Origin: Pontibacter harenae
GTDB lineage: Bacteria; Bacteroidota; Bacteroidia; Cytophagales; Hymenobacteraceae
Direction of reading: 5' to 3'
DNA: 64,000 bases
NCBI RefSeq assembly: GCF_020907245.1
Contig: NZ_JAJJWH010000003.1
Location: forward strand, 1 to 64,000
The number at the start of each line of letters is the position of its first letter. The first letter of the stretch is position 1. The notes under the pieces were generated by a model that worked only from the letters and a program-made list of their open reading frames with translations, was not told where the DNA came from and made no database searches. Positions 52,535-61,740 of the stretch are shown here, piece by piece. The position numbers and the translations under genes were made by a program.

Positions 52535-52936
52535 TTATTTTATCTCCTGAGTCAGTTCTATCAGCACACCATTGGCGCTTTTGGGATGCACAAAGCAAAC
52601 CAATTTATTGTCGGCTCCTTTTTTAGGTGTTTCATTCAGCAGTACAAAGCCTTCGCTTTTCAGGCGCTCCATTTCTGCCAGTATATCGTCTACTTCAAAG
52701 GCAATGTGGTGTATGCCTTCACCTTTCTTCTCAATAAATTTACTGATGGCGCTGTCAGGTGTTGTACCCTCCAAAAGCTCTATTTTAGTATCTCCTACTT
52801 TGAAGAAAGAAGTGTTCACACGCTCCGATTCAATATATTCAGATTTGTAAGGCTCTACGCCTAGTAACTTAAAATAAAGTCTGTTGGCCGCACTAAAATC
52901 CTTTACAGCTATACCTATATGTTCTACGTTCAGCAT
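52535..52936 (-). CDS. mce: Methylmalonyl-CoA epimerase
   Basis: A 133-residue VOC-fold enzyme interconverting (R)- and (S)-methylmalonyl-CoA in the propionyl-CoA/succinyl-CoA route. NVEHIGIAVKDFSAANRLYF opens the first half-domain with its metal His; KIELLEGTTPDSAISKFI (near 51) and EGIHHIAFEVDDILAEM (near 74) carry the other metal ligands, with a Glu in VLIELTQ at the end. Length and motifs match bacterial epimerases closely. 52 bases separate it from the tsaC-like gene. Confidence 0.92.
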   Translation of the reverse strand: MLNVEHIGIAVKDFSAANRLYFKLLGVEPYKSEYIESERVNTSFFKVGDTKIELLEGTTPDSAISKFIEKKGEGIHHIAFEVDDILAEMERLKSEGFVLLNETPKKGADNKLVCFVHPKSANGVLIELTQEIK

Positions 52937-52973
52937 TTTGAATTTGTAATTAGTCTAAGTAACCTTTTTTTAT

Positions 52974-52981
52974 TAATTTTG
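52974..52981 (+). promoter_or_regulatory. Possible -7 element upstream of iscS
   Basis: TAATTTTG matches TAnnTTTG, 67 bases before the iscS ATG. The nearest upstream TTTG is 27 bases away, too far for a standard -33 element, so support is partial. Confidence 0.35.
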
Positions 52982-53048
52982 CGACAATTCAAAACTAATA
53001 ATTTCATCTGTTTGTTTATAAACAAGAACGAAAGAGATAAAAAAAGCT

Positions 53049-54263
53049 ATGCTGAATTTCCCTATATACTTAGATAACAATGCCACTACGCCACTAGATC
53101 CGCGCGTATTGGATACCATGATGCCTTACCTGACAAACATGTTCGGTAATGCGGCATCTCGTAATCATGCCTTCGGCTGGCAAGCTGAGGAAGCCGTTGA
53201 TTATGCACGCGAGCAAATCGCTTCATTAATTAACTGCTCTCCAAAAGAAATTATCTTTACTTCTGGTGCTACAGAGTCTGATAACTTGGCCATAAAGGGT
53301 GTTTATGAAATGTATGCCTCTAAAGGTAACCATATCATTACGGCTACTACAGAGCACAAAGCGGTTTTAGACACTTGCAAGCATATCGAAAAAATCGGTG
53401 GTAAGGTTACATACCTTTCTGTAAACGAAGAAGGTCTTATCGATTTGAAAGAATTGGAAGAAGCCATCACCGATAAGACAATCCTTATTTCGATTATGTA
53501 TGCCAACAACGAAGTTGGTGTTATTCAGCCAATCCGTGAAATCTCTGCTATTGCCAAGAAGCATGGCGTGCTGTTCTTTACAGATGGTACACAAGCAGTA
53601 GGTAAAATTCCTGTGGACGTAGAAGCTGACGGTATTGACCTGATGGCTTTCTCTGGGCACAAAATGTATGGCCCTAAGGGTATAGGCGCACTTTATGTTC
53701 GTCGTAAGAACCCACGTGTTAAAGTTACTGCTCAGTTAGATGGCGGAGGACACGAGCGTGGCATGCGTTCTGGCACACTAAACGTACCTGGCATTGTTGG
53801 CCTTGGTAAGGCTTGCGAAATTGCAAAGCAGGATATGGAACAAGACACTGCTCGTATTGCCGCTATGCGCGACCGTTTAGAGAAAGAACTTCTAACGATA
53901 GAAGAATCTTATGTGAACGGTTCACGTGAGCACCGCCTACCACACGTTACAAACATCTCCTTTAAATATGTTGAAGGTGAAGGCCTGATGATGGGTGTGA
54001 AAGATATTGCAGTTTCTTCTGGATCTGCCTGTACTTCAGCCTCTTTGGAGCCATCTTACGTATTAAAAGCATTAGGTCTTAGTGATGACCTGGCTCACTC
54101 TTCGCTACGTTTCGGTTTCAGCCGTTTTACAACAGATGAAGAAGTTGATTATGCCATCAACCACGTAAAAGAGGCCGTTGCCAAACTTCGTGAACTCTCT
54201 CCACTGTGGGAAATGTTCAAGGAAGGTATAGACCTTAACTCAATTGAGTGGGCAGAACACTAA
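53049..54263 (+). CDS. iscS: Cysteine desulfurase IscS
   Basis: PLP enzyme of 404 residues that takes sulfur from cysteine for Fe-S cluster assembly. It begins [19 protein letters not shown], has [17 protein letters not shown] (near 74) and [19 protein letters not shown] (near 99), the PLP lysine in [18 protein letters not shown] (near 201), and the sulfur-carrying cysteine loop [19 protein letters not shown] (near 324). First gene of the iscS-iscU pair; separated from iscU by a 112-base AT-rich element. Confidence 0.97.
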   Translation: MLNFPIYLDNNATTPLDPRVLDTMMPYLTNMFGNAASRNHAFGWQAEEAVDYAREQIASLINCSPKEIIFTSGATESDNLAIKGVYEMYASKGNHIITATTEHKAVLDTCKHIEKIGGKVTYLSVNEEGLIDLKELEEAITDKTILISIMYANNEVGVIQPIREISAIAKKHGVLFFTDGTQAVGKIPVDVEADGIDLMAFSGHKMYGPKGIGALYVRRKNPRVKVTAQLDGGGHERGMRSGTLNVPGIVGLGKACEIAKQDMEQDTARIAAMRDRLEKELLTIEESYVNGSREHRLPHVTNISFKYVEGEGLMMGVKDIAVSSGSACTSASLEPSYVLKALGLSDDLAHSSLRFGFSRFTTDEEVDYAINHVKEAVAKLRELSPLWEMFKEGIDLNSIEWAEH

Positions 54264-54266
54264 AAA

Positions 54267-54378
54267 TCTAAATTAAAAATTAGAAATTAGGAATTAGAAG
54301 TGGTGCTTGAAGTCTCTTTCTCTAATTCTTAAATTCTAAAATTAATTTCTAATTCATAATTTTTAATTTCTAATTAAA
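54267..54378 (+). repeat. AT-rich inverted-repeat element between iscS and iscU (copy 2)
   Basis: The left end (AATTAAAAATTAGAAATT, then AATTAGAAG) and right end (AATTTCTAATTCATAATTT, then AATTTCTAATTAA) are complementary. The right end is nearly identical to that of copy 1 in front of sdhB, and likewise stops a few bases before the next start codon. The cores of the two copies differ. Confidence 0.7.
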
Positions 54379-54386
54379 CAAAAGCT

Positions 54387-54800
54387 ATGGCTTATTCAGA
54401 TAAAGTAATCGATCATTATAACAACCCACGGAACGTAGGTACGCTTGACAAAGCAAAAAACACTGTAGGTACCGGCCTTGTGGGTGCTCCTGAGTGCGGC
54501 GACGTTATGCGTCTGCAGATTGAAGTTGATGAGAACCAAATCATCACAGATGCAAAGTTCAAAACTTTCGGTTGTGGTTCTGCTATCGCTTCTTCTTCGC
54601 TTGCTACTGAGTGGTTGAAAGGCAAGTCAGTTGACGAGGCTTTGGCTATCGACAACATGGCTATTGTAGAAGAGTTGGCTTTGCCTCCAGTAAAAATTCA
54701 CTGCTCTGTTTTGGCTGAAGACGCTATCAAGTCTGCCATCAACGACTACAGAGTTAAGAATGGCTTGCCAGCACTAGAGCTGCCTAAAACACATCACTAA
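54387..54800 (+). CDS. iscU: Fe-S cluster assembly scaffold IscU
   Basis: A 137-residue scaffold on which [2Fe-2S] clusters are built from IscS sulfur. The three cluster cysteines are in GAPECGDVMRLQIEV (near 32), KTFGCGSAIASSSLA (near 58) and VKIHCSVLAEDAIK (near 102), with the Asp in CGD. The protein starts MAYSDKVIDHYNNPRNVGTL, the canonical opening of IscU. The ATG lies 8 bases past the AT-rich element. Confidence 0.97.
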   Translation: MAYSDKVIDHYNNPRNVGTLDKAKNTVGTGLVGAPECGDVMRLQIEVDENQIITDAKFKTFGCGSAIASSSLATEWLKGKSVDEALAIDNMAIVEELALPPVKIHCSVLAEDAIKSAINDYRVKNGLPALELPKTHH

Positions 54801-54836
54801 AACTTAGGCTCTAATGGGCCTGAGAATAATGTGCAT

Positions 54837-54910
54837 GGTTAGAAGTGCACAATTCGAAAGCAGATTGTGCACCACTTAACCTTAAGCGGTAGCAGTCTGC
54901 TTTTTGAATT
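54837..54910 (+). promoter_or_regulatory. Two overlapping hairpins after iscU (attenuator-like)
   Basis: Hairpin A: GTGCACAAT (54845-54853) with ATTGTGCAC (54864-54872), extended by GGTTA/TTAACC-type outer pairing (54837-54881). Hairpin B: AAAGCAGA (54857-54864) with TCTGCTTT (54896-54903), followed by T's, with CTTAA/TTAAG pairing inside. Part of A lies inside B, so both cannot form at once. It may simply be a terminator for iscSU. Confidence 0.45.
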
Positions 54911-55055
54911 CAGGCACAAAAGCAACCTCAACTTCTAATAAGTACAGACTTAGCAGGTAAGGAAGAGATTGCTCTTAAATAATTTATGGATGAGGCTTGA
55001 ACGCTAGCATAGTTATTGCTTTAGTGTTTGTGATAGTCTCTTAACTATAAGCATT

Positions 55056-55382
55056 ATGATAACAGTATCAGACAAAGCAAAAGAAAAAGTTGTGAAGCTG
55101 AAGCAGGACGCTCAGTTAGACGACTCCTTCCGTTTGCGCGCTTCTGTTGCAGGCGGCGGTTGCTCTGGCCTCTCCTACAACCTCGACTTCGATGATGAAG
55201 TAAAGCCAATGGACCAGGAGTTTGAAGATAAAGGCGTAAAAGTAGTTGTTGACATGAAAAGCTTTTTATACTTAGCTGGCACCGAACTTGATTTTTCGGA
55301 TGGCCTGAATGGTAAAGGCTTTTTCTTCAACAACCCTAATGCATCCCGCACCTGCGGCTGCGGCGATAGCTTCTCCGTATAG
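55056..55382 (+). CDS. Iron-sulfur cluster assembly accessory protein (IscA/ErpA family)
   Basis: A 108-residue A-type carrier that takes Fe-S clusters from the scaffold to target proteins. The three conserved cysteines are in AGGGCSGLSYNLDFD (near 30) and SRTCGCGDSFSV at the end. The usual SDKAKEKVVKLKQ helix opens the protein. It is 255 bases from iscU, behind hairpins, so it may have its own promoter. A strong terminator follows. Confidence 0.95.
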   Translation: MITVSDKAKEKVVKLKQDAQLDDSFRLRASVAGGGCSGLSYNLDFDDEVKPMDQEFEDKGVKVVVDMKSFLYLAGTELDFSDGLNGKGFFFNNPNASRTCGCGDSFSV

Positions 55383-55394
55383 AAAAAGATATTT

Positions 55395-55440
55395 AAAAAC
55401 GCGAAAAGGCAGCTATTGATAGCTGCCTTTTCGCGTTTTA
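55395..55440 (+). terminator. Terminator after the A-type carrier gene
   Basis: AAACGCGAAAAGGCAGCTA pairs perfectly with TAGCTGCCTTTTCGCGTTT around a TTGA loop; flanking A and T runs extend it. Confidence 0.85.
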
Positions 55441-55537
55441 TAGCCTATGTTGGTCCTAACACTGCTAGCTACACCACCTTTTATCCCTACTCCGATAAGT
55501 TCTCTTCTCCTGCTTCACTTCTAAATCCTTAATTTGC

Positions 55538-55545
55538 TATATTTG
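55538..55545 (+). promoter_or_regulatory. Probable -7 box of the pgk promoter
   Basis: TATATTTG matches TAnnTTTG, 92 bases before the pgk ATG. No clean TTG is seen at the -33 distance. Confidence 0.45.
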
Positions 55546-55637
55546 CCCATAACTGTTGCTACTATTGCAAAAAAGGAGCAACAAAATCTTCCAAATAACG
55601 AACAACGATAAACGAATAACGAAACAATAATTGCTTC

Positions 55638-56837
55638 ATGAGAAACATAGACGAGTATAACTTCGCAGGCAAAAAAGCCTTAGTACGGGTAGATTTTAAC
55701 GTACCGCTCGATGAGAACTACAACATCACCGACGATAACCGCATTCGTGCAGCCGTACCTACTATCAACAAAATATTGTCTGACGGTGGCGCTGTTATCC
55801 TGATGTCGCACCTGGGACGACCCAAAAACGGACCAGAAGAAAAATTCTCATTAAAGCACCTGGTGCCTCGCTTATCAGAGGAATTTGGTACAACTGTACT
55901 TTTTGCTAATGATTGCGTAGGCGTAGAAGCTGCCAAATTGGCGCAAGACCTACAGCCTGGCCAAATATTATTACTTGAGAACCTGCGTTTCCACAAAGCA
56001 GAGGAAAAAGGTGATCCTGACTTTGCCAAAGATTTGGCAGCCATAGCAGATGTTTATGTAAACGATGCATTTGGTACAGCGCACCGCGAGCACGCATCTA
56101 CAGCAGTAGTGGCACGTTACTTCCCTAACGATAAAATGATGGGTTATGTCATGCAGTCAGAGTTGACGAATGCTCGTCGTGTGTTGGAGAACGTGGAGCG
56201 TCCTTATACAGCTATAATGGGTGGAGCCAAAATATCTGACAAGATTCTTATTATAGAGCGCCTGATGGATAAGGTAGACAACCTGATTATAGGTGGCGGT
56301 ATGTCTTATACTTTTGTGAAAGCTGACGGCGGCGAAATCGGTTCTTCTTTAGTAGAGATGGATAAACTGGACTTGGCAGCTAGGTTGATTGGCATGGCCC
56401 GCGAAAAAGGTGTTCAGTTGATGATACCTGTAGACTCTGTGATTGCAGATGCTTTCAGCAACGACGCCAATGTTGATACCTGCCTGAGCCACCATATTCC
56501 ACCAATGTGGATGGGATTGGATATAGGCCCTAACGCACGTGAAACTTATGCCGATGTAATACGTGGATCAAAAACGATTCTTTGGAATGGCCCAATGGGG
56601 GTATTCGAAATGTCTAACTTCTCAGTTGGTACAGAAGCTGTGGCTGAGGCCGTAGTTGATGCAACACGCATGGGAGGCTATTCACTTATCGGTGGTGGTG
56701 ATTCTGCTGCAGCCGTTAACCAATTAGGCTACGCTGATCGTGTGTCTTACGTATCGACAGGTGGTGGTGCGCTGCTGGAGTACATGGAAGGCAAAACACT
56801 TCCTGGAGTAGCTGCTATAGAACGTGACGATTACTAA
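55638..56837 (+). CDS. pgk: Phosphoglycerate kinase
   Basis: Glycolytic enzyme transferring phosphate between 1,3-bisphosphoglycerate and ADP. The 399-residue protein has the signature [20 protein letters not shown] (near 13), [19 protein letters not shown] (near 56), [17 protein letters not shown] (near 111), [20 protein letters not shown] (near 197), and the nucleotide-binding [16 protein letters not shown] (near 317) and [13 protein letters not shown] near the end. Complete and of normal length. Bounded by terminators, so probably monocistronic. Confidence 0.98.
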   Translation: MRNIDEYNFAGKKALVRVDFNVPLDENYNITDDNRIRAAVPTINKILSDGGAVILMSHLGRPKNGPEEKFSLKHLVPRLSEEFGTTVLFANDCVGVEAAKLAQDLQPGQILLLENLRFHKAEEKGDPDFAKDLAAIADVYVNDAFGTAHREHASTAVVARYFPNDKMMGYVMQSELTNARRVLENVERPYTAIMGGAKISDKILIIERLMDKVDNLIIGGGMSYTFVKADGGEIGSSLVEMDKLDLAARLIGMAREKGVQLMIPVDSVIADAFSNDANVDTCLSHHIPPMWMGLDIGPNARETYADVIRGSKTILWNGPMGVFEMSNFSVGTEAVAEAVVDATRMGGYSLIGGGDSAAAVNQLGYADRVSYVSTGGGALLEYMEGKTLPGVAAIERDDY

Positions 56838-56866
56838 TTACATATAAGTACGATATCTTACCGAAG

Positions 56867-56894
56867 TTTCCTGCTGCTGAAAAGTAGCAGGAAA
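56867..56894 (+). terminator. Terminator after pgk
   Basis: TTTCCTGCT pairs with AGCAGGAAA around a short loop, followed by TTTTGTTTT, 30 bases after the stop. Confidence 0.75.
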
Positions 56895-56967
56895 TTTTGT
56901 TTTAAGCTTTCAGTAAAGGTACAATCTAAACTCATACTGCAGGTCTAGCTATCAACAAGATTTAAAC

Positions 56968-57729
56968 ATGCCATTTACTTTTTCTCATCCAGCTATCGTA
57001 TTACCTGGGTACTACTTCCCCAAGAGGTGGCGTTCACTTACGGGTCTTATTATAGGGAGCGTTGCGCCAGACTTCGAAATGTTTTTCAGAATGAAAGCGC
57101 ATATGTCCTACACACATAGCTGGCACAGTATATTTTGGCTTAACCTTCCTGTAGCCATTCTACTTGCTTTTCTTTTCCACCTTCTTGTCCGAAACCCTTT
57201 ATTACACCACCTGCCACTTTTTTTAAAGCAGCGGCTTCACACCTTCACAAACTTTAACTGGCCAAGCTACTTCAGAGAGAATTACATTACTGTTATTTTA
57301 TCTATACTAGTTGGCGCAGCATCACATATCTTCTGGGATAGTTTTACACACGCGTATGGCATCTTTATAAAATGGTTTCCTGTTTTAGCTGCTGAGGTAT
57401 TAATAGCAGGAAAAGTAATTCCTGTGTATACTTTGTTGCAGTTGGCTTTCTCAGTCTTGGGTGCACTTCTTATACTTTATGCTATTCTGCAACTTCCCCC
57501 AGATAAAAATGTGAAAGTGAGCAATACCAACCTATCTTACTGGATGCTCATAACTGCCATCACTGCGTTGCTTACCATTGTCCGACTTATAACTGGCATA
57601 AACTTCAGTCATCTTCCAAACATGATTGTGGTACCCATCTCGGGCGGGCTTTTAAGTTTACTGCTGACGCCACTTATCATGAAGAAAGCAAAACTTAAGT
57701 CGGCCACCGCTTCCCATTACAAAGAGTAA
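56968..57729 (+). CDS. DUF4184 family integral membrane protein
   Basis: A 253-residue membrane protein with MPFTFSHPAIVLPGYYFPKR at the start and IIGSVAPDFEMFFRMKAHMS (near 29), the His/Asp/Glu-rich opening that defines DUF4184. HSWHSIFWLNLPVAILLAFL (near 50) and ILVGAASHIFWDSFTHAYG (near 112) recall the SH..D residues of membrane metal-dependent hydrolases. About six hydrophobic helices. The function is not known. A strong terminator follows. Confidence 0.87.
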   Translation: MPFTFSHPAIVLPGYYFPKRWRSLTGLIIGSVAPDFEMFFRMKAHMSYTHSWHSIFWLNLPVAILLAFLFHLLVRNPLLHHLPLFLKQRLHTFTNFNWPSYFRENYITVILSILVGAASHIFWDSFTHAYGIFIKWFPVLAAEVLIAGKVIPVYTLLQLAFSVLGALLILYAILQLPPDKNVKVSNTNLSYWMLITAITALLTIVRLITGINFSHLPNMIVVPISGGLLSLLLTPLIMKKAKLKSATASHYKE

Positions 57730-57769
57730 GGGAGTAAGAGCACAAAAAATGGTGCTCTTACTCCCTTAC
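57726..57769. terminator. Bidirectional terminator between the DUF4184 and oxidoreductase genes
   Basis: GTAAGGGAGTAAGAGCAC pairs perfectly with GTGCTCTTACTCCCTTAC around 8 bases; overlaps the DUF4184 stop codon. Confidence 0.85.
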
Positions 57770-57793
57770 ATATTTCAACAAAAACAGAGGGCT

Positions 57794-58738
57794 TTAATCA
57801 ACTGTTAACACCACTTTGCCTCGCGTTTTTCTGGTTTCAACCTGCTTATGCGCCTTTGCCATTTCTTCGAAAGGAAAAACGTGCTCAATATGTGCCTTCA
57901 GTTCTCCTGCTTCCATTAAGTCTGCTATTTTTGCCTGATCCTCTCCACTGGAATGTACCAAATAAGTTAGAGCTTTGATGTTACGCTTTTTCGCTTGCTC
58001 CTGAACGGCTTCGGTGGCTCCACCAAGTATAGAAACAATTTGGCCTCCGTCTTTCAGCGTAGCTAACGACTTAAGCGTATTTTCTTCACCTAACGAATCT
58101 AGCACGATATCTACATCTTTTACTACCTCCTCTACTTTTTGGCTTTTGTAGTCGATGTGTTCATCCACACCAAGTTCTTTTAGGAAATCAGCATTTTCGG
58201 CAGATGCAGTACCTATAACATACGCCTGAAAATATTTCGCGATTTGCACAGCATAATGCCCTACTCCTCCAGCCGCAGCATGTACTAACACACGCTGTCC
58301 AGGCTGTATATCCGCTTGGTGCACTAATACCTGCCAGGCAGTTAGAGCAGCCAAGGTAGTGGCTGCAGCCTCTTCATAAGTCACATCAGCTGGCTTATGT
58401 GCTAAATGCCCTTCTGGTGCCGCCACATATTCTGCGTAAGCTTTTCCATTGCCAGGAAAATTAACCATTCCGAATACCGCGTCTCCTTCTTTAAAGTACT
58501 CAACACCTTCGCCTACTGCTGCTACTTCTCCAGCAATGTCCCAACCAACAAGTACATGTTCGCTTTCTTTTATTGAATTGTAGAAGGCTTTTCCATCACG
58601 GGTTTTTGTATCAACAGGATTTATGCTGATGGCCTTCACTTTTACAAGCACCTCCCCTTTCTGAGGTGTTGGTTTTTCTATGTCTTTTAGCTGGAAGTTC
58701 TCAGCAGGTCCTGGTTCAGGTAATATTATTGCTTTCAT
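57794..58738 (-). CDS. NADP-dependent oxidoreductase (zinc-free MDR, quinone oxidoreductase-like)
   Basis: A 314-residue medium-chain dehydrogenase/reductase of the QOR type. The catalytic-domain motif GWDIAGEVAAVGEGVEYFKE is near 63, and the NADP-binding loop VLVHAAAGGVGHYAVQIAKY near 148 (AAxGGVG, typical of quinone oxidoreductases). The cysteine-rich zinc loop of alcohol dehydrogenases is absent. Related enzymes reduce quinones or enones with NADPH; the substrate here is unknown. Ends convergent with the DUF4184 gene. Confidence 0.9.
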   Translation of the reverse strand: MKAIILPEPGPAENFQLKDIEKPTPQKGEVLVKVKAISINPVDTKTRDGKAFYNSIKESEHVLVGWDIAGEVAAVGEGVEYFKEGDAVFGMVNFPGNGKAYAEYVAAPEGHLAHKPADVTYEEAAATTLAALTAWQVLVHQADIQPGQRVLVHAAAGGVGHYAVQIAKYFQAYVIGTASAENADFLKELGVDEHIDYKSQKVEEVVKDVDIVLDSLGEENTLKSLATLKDGGQIVSILGGATEAVQEQAKKRNIKALTYLVHSSGEDQAKIADLMEAGELKAHIEHVFPFEEMAKAHKQVETRKTRGKVVLTVD

Positions 58739-58947
58739 ATCGAATTTAAATCTTTACATACATTTCTAATACTGTTATAAAACTTAGCTCAGTTTAAAAA
58801 GTTATGATAACTTAAGAATATGCAAAACCTACACGCACCACCAGCACACTAAAAGGCTATAGTTTGAGATTAGAAACTAATTGAAAGTTACGTGCAAAAA
58901 GTTGCTTCCGCTTAATGTATGGCTAAACGATACATAAATTACCTTGC

Positions 58948-59211
58948 CTAATCTCTAGAAGGGGCTGGGTTAGAAATACCTGTTGTGCCACTGCTGGATG
59001 TGGTTACACCTGTGGTGCCTGTTGTTGTACCTGGGTTTATAGTGCCCGTTGTTGTGCCGATGGTATCGCCTGCCGTAGATTGCATATCGGTACCACCTGT
59101 TGTGGTGTCTTCTCTGTCTTCACCTGCATCAGTACTATCTCCGCAGGAGCTAAGCATAAGGCAAGATGCAAGTAAAGCACCCGAAAAAATAAAACCGATG
59201 TTCTTTTTCAT
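58948..59211 (-). CDS. Small Thr/Gly-rich lipoprotein, function unknown
   Basis: From ATG 59211 (MKKNIGFIFSGALLASCLML), 87 residues with a lipobox at LSSCGD near residue 23, so it is lipid-anchored. The mature ~64 residues are low-complexity: an acidic start (DAGEDREDT) followed by runs of TTTGT, TGTTGV and SSSGTTG, looking disordered. An upstream in-frame ATG (59235) is less likely because the Lys-Lys of a signal peptide would no longer be N-terminal. No known domain. Confidence 0.7.
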   Translation of the reverse strand: MKKNIGFIFSGALLASCLMLSSCGDSTDAGEDREDTTTGGTDMQSTAGDTIGTTTGTINPGTTTGTTGVTTSSSGTTGISNPAPSRD

Positions 59212-59376
59212 AGTTCTTGAAAAGTATGTTATCACCTACTTTACGGGCACCTCTCTCTTCTGTTTGAGGTTAACCTTGCGCGGAACCCAAACAGCACTAT
59301 TTAGAAGTAACGAAGAATTTTTAATCAAAATTTTCGACCTTTACATTTCCATCGCTGATTTATGATATCCATACGC

Positions 59377-60174
59377 ATGACTTTTAAATCTTTGAAAAAA
59401 CTACTGCTTCTCGGCCTGTTTCTTTACCTCCCTTTTCAGTCTATGGCTTGGGGAATGTTGGGCCACCGCATTGTGGGCGAAATAGCAGAACGACACCTCA
59501 GCAAGAAAGCCAAAAAGCGAGTACAGGCTATACTTGGCACAGAATCATTAGCGATTGCGAGTAACTGGGCCGATTTTATTAAATCTGATCCATCTTATGA
59601 TTACCTTGGCCCGTGGCACTACATTAACTTTGATGCAGGTCTTACTTACGATGCTTTTGGTGCTTACCTGATGCAGGACACTGTAACAGACTCTTACACC
59701 AAACTGAACATGATGGCCAACGAGTTGAAAACAGGAAACCTGTCGCAGGACCAGAAACAACTGTACCTGCGCCTGATCGTTCACATTGTGGGGGATATGC
59801 ACCAGCCGATGCACACGGGTCGCCCAGAAGATTTGGGAGGCAACAGAATCAGGGTGACCTGGTTTAACCAGCCGTCTAACCTACACCGCTTATGGGACGA
59901 ACAGCTTATAGAGTATCAGCAACTTAGCTATACAGAGTATGCTACCGCTTTAAATTTTGTATCAAAAGACCAAATAAAAGGGTGGCAACAGCAGCCTGTA
60001 AGCGATTGGCTGTACGAGTCTTACCAGATTAGCGAGAAGCTTTACAATGAAATAGAAGGAACTGATGCCAAGTTAAGCTACAAGTATAATTTCGATCATG
60101 TACAAACGCTAAATGCGCAACTGCTAAAAGGCGGTGTACGTTTAGCAGGATTGCTGAATGAAATTTTGGGGTAG
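59377..60174 (+). CDS. S1/P1 family nuclease, exported
   Basis: A zinc-dependent single-strand nuclease of the S1/P1 family. From ATG 59377 (MTFKSLKKLLLLGLFLYLPF) there is a signal peptide cut before WGMLGHRIVGEIAERHLSKK, so the mature N-terminal Trp is a zinc ligand as in P1. Other ligands are in ASNWADFIKSDP, GPWHYINFDAG, LIVHIVGDMHQPMHTGRPED and NLHRLWDEQLIEY. The 265-residue length is standard. Probably periplasmic or secreted, degrading RNA or DNA and removing 3' phosphates for nutrient recovery. An alternative ATG at 59362 only adds MISIR. Confidence 0.92.
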   Translation: MTFKSLKKLLLLGLFLYLPFQSMAWGMLGHRIVGEIAERHLSKKAKKRVQAILGTESLAIASNWADFIKSDPSYDYLGPWHYINFDAGLTYDAFGAYLMQDTVTDSYTKLNMMANELKTGNLSQDQKQLYLRLIVHIVGDMHQPMHTGRPEDLGGNRIRVTWFNQPSNLHRLWDEQLIEYQQLSYTEYATALNFVSKDQIKGWQQQPVSDWLYESYQISEKLYNEIEGTDAKLSYKYNFDHVQTLNAQLLKGGVRLAGLLNEILG

Positions 60175-60266
60175 CTAACCTCTCAGAATACACAAGCTTA
60201 TATCAAGCAGTTTTTCTTCATAGATTCTAAATTCAGAAACTTCGAAAGAAGCAAAAAAGGATAATA

Positions 60267-61724
60267 TTGGTAAAATTGGAGAAAAGAGACTTTGATGCGG
60301 TTGTTGTAGGTTCGGGGCCGAATGGTTTGGCGGCTGCCATTGCCATGCAGCAAGTAGGGCTTTCGGTATTGCTTCTGGAGTCTAAAGATACTGTTGGCGG
60401 AGGTCTACGATCTGCAGAATTAACGCTACCTGGCTTTATACATGACATTTGCTCCGCTATTCACCCCTTAGCCGCAGATTCTCCATTCTTTAAGACGCTC
60501 CCTCTGCATCAGCACGGCTTAGAGTTTCTTGCTCCCAAAGTTGCAGCCGCTCATCCTTTTGACAATGGAACAGCTGCCAAGCTGAGCATATCAATAGAAG
60601 AAACAGCCAAGTTACTCGGTGCAGATGAATCTTCTTACAAAAAACTAATTAAGCCGCTGGTGCACCATTGGGAACAGCTAGCACCAGATGCACTAGGGCC
60701 TTTAACTATACCCAGCAACCCAATTGCCATGGGCCGTTTTGGTATGAGTGCTTTATTGCCAGCCACCACATTGGCTAACCTGCATTTAAAGTCGACAGAG
60801 GCACGAGGATTATGGGCAGGTATGGCGGCACACTCTATCCAGCCTTTGTCTAACATGGCAACTTCTGCCATTGGCCTGGTGCTGATGGCGATGGGCCACA
60901 TAAACGGATGGCCAGTGCCCAAAGGAGGCTCGCATAGCATAGCAAATGCACTTGCTTCCTATTTTGTTTCTTTAGGCGGAAAAATAGAAACAGGCTTTCA
61001 CGTCAGCTCACTTAAACAGCTTCCTTCTGCACACGCCGTGCTTTTAGATGTTACACCTAAGCAACTGCTACAGATTGCAGGACACACGTTTTCTCCTTTA
61101 TATAAATGGCAGCTGGAACGGTACCGTTATGGCATGGGTGTTTTTAAGATCGATTGGGCTTTGGATGGCCCTATCCCTTTTACAGCAGCCGAATGCAGAC
61201 AAGCAGGCACGGTACATCTCGGTAACACGCTAGAAGAGATAATCCAAAATGAGCTTCTAACTTCGCAGGGTAAACATCCAGAACGGCCATTTGTACTGCT
61301 GGCCCAGCAAAGCCTTGTTGATGGTACAAGGGCACCTGAGGGAAAGCACACTGCTTGGGCTTATTGCCATGTACCCAATGGTTCAGAGGTAGACATGACT
61401 GCTGCCATAGAAAATCAGGTAGAGCGCTTCGCTCCAGGCTTTCGAGACCTTATTCTGGGCAGGCACACCATGCATACTTCACAAATGGAAGCCTATAATC
61501 CTAACTATATTGGTGGCGACATCAATGGTGGCATCATCGATATTGGGCAGCTTTTTACAAGACCAGTTCTACGCCTCTCCCCTTATCGCACCTCTACAAA
61601 AGGTATTTACATTTGCTCTTCCTCTACCCCTCCAGGTGGCGGCGTACACGGCATGTGCGGTTATCATGCTGCAAGCCGAGCCTTGAAAGATATCTTCAAG
61701 CTGAAGCCACCACCGCTCGCGTAA
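60267..61724 (+). CDS. NAD(P)/FAD-dependent oxidoreductase, phytoene-desaturase-like
   Basis: A 485-residue flavoprotein related to CrtI/CrtO-type desaturases and RetSat. It starts with DAVVVGSGPNGLAAAIAMQQ (FAD-binding) and LLESKDTVGGGLRSAELTLP, and ends SSSTPPGGGVHGMCGYHAAS, the C-terminal FAD motif of this group. No ATG lies in the right frame near the beginning: the open frame starts after a TAA at 60228, and TTG at 60267 is the only reasonable start, or TTG 60276. The substrate is unknown; it is unlinked to the carotenoid cluster 31 kb away. Confidence 0.85.
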   Translation: MVKLEKRDFDAVVVGSGPNGLAAAIAMQQVGLSVLLLESKDTVGGGLRSAELTLPGFIHDICSAIHPLAADSPFFKTLPLHQHGLEFLAPKVAAAHPFDNGTAAKLSISIEETAKLLGADESSYKKLIKPLVHHWEQLAPDALGPLTIPSNPIAMGRFGMSALLPATTLANLHLKSTEARGLWAGMAAHSIQPLSNMATSAIGLVLMAMGHINGWPVPKGGSHSIANALASYFVSLGGKIETGFHVSSLKQLPSAHAVLLDVTPKQLLQIAGHTFSPLYKWQLERYRYGMGVFKIDWALDGPIPFTAAECRQAGTVHLGNTLEEIIQNELLTSQGKHPERPFVLLAQQSLVDGTRAPEGKHTAWAYCHVPNGSEVDMTAAIENQVERFAPGFRDLILGRHTMHTSQMEAYNPNYIGGDINGGIIDIGQLFTRPVLRLSPYRTSTKGIYICSSSTPPGGGVHGMCGYHAASRALKDIFKLKPPPLA

Positions 61725-61740
61725 TGTTTTGAAAAAGTTA

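Noticed and set aside
55056..55382. Considered NifU/SufA-specific naming for the A-type carrier
   Set aside because: IscA, SufA and ErpA cannot be told apart by motifs alone, so only the family is called.
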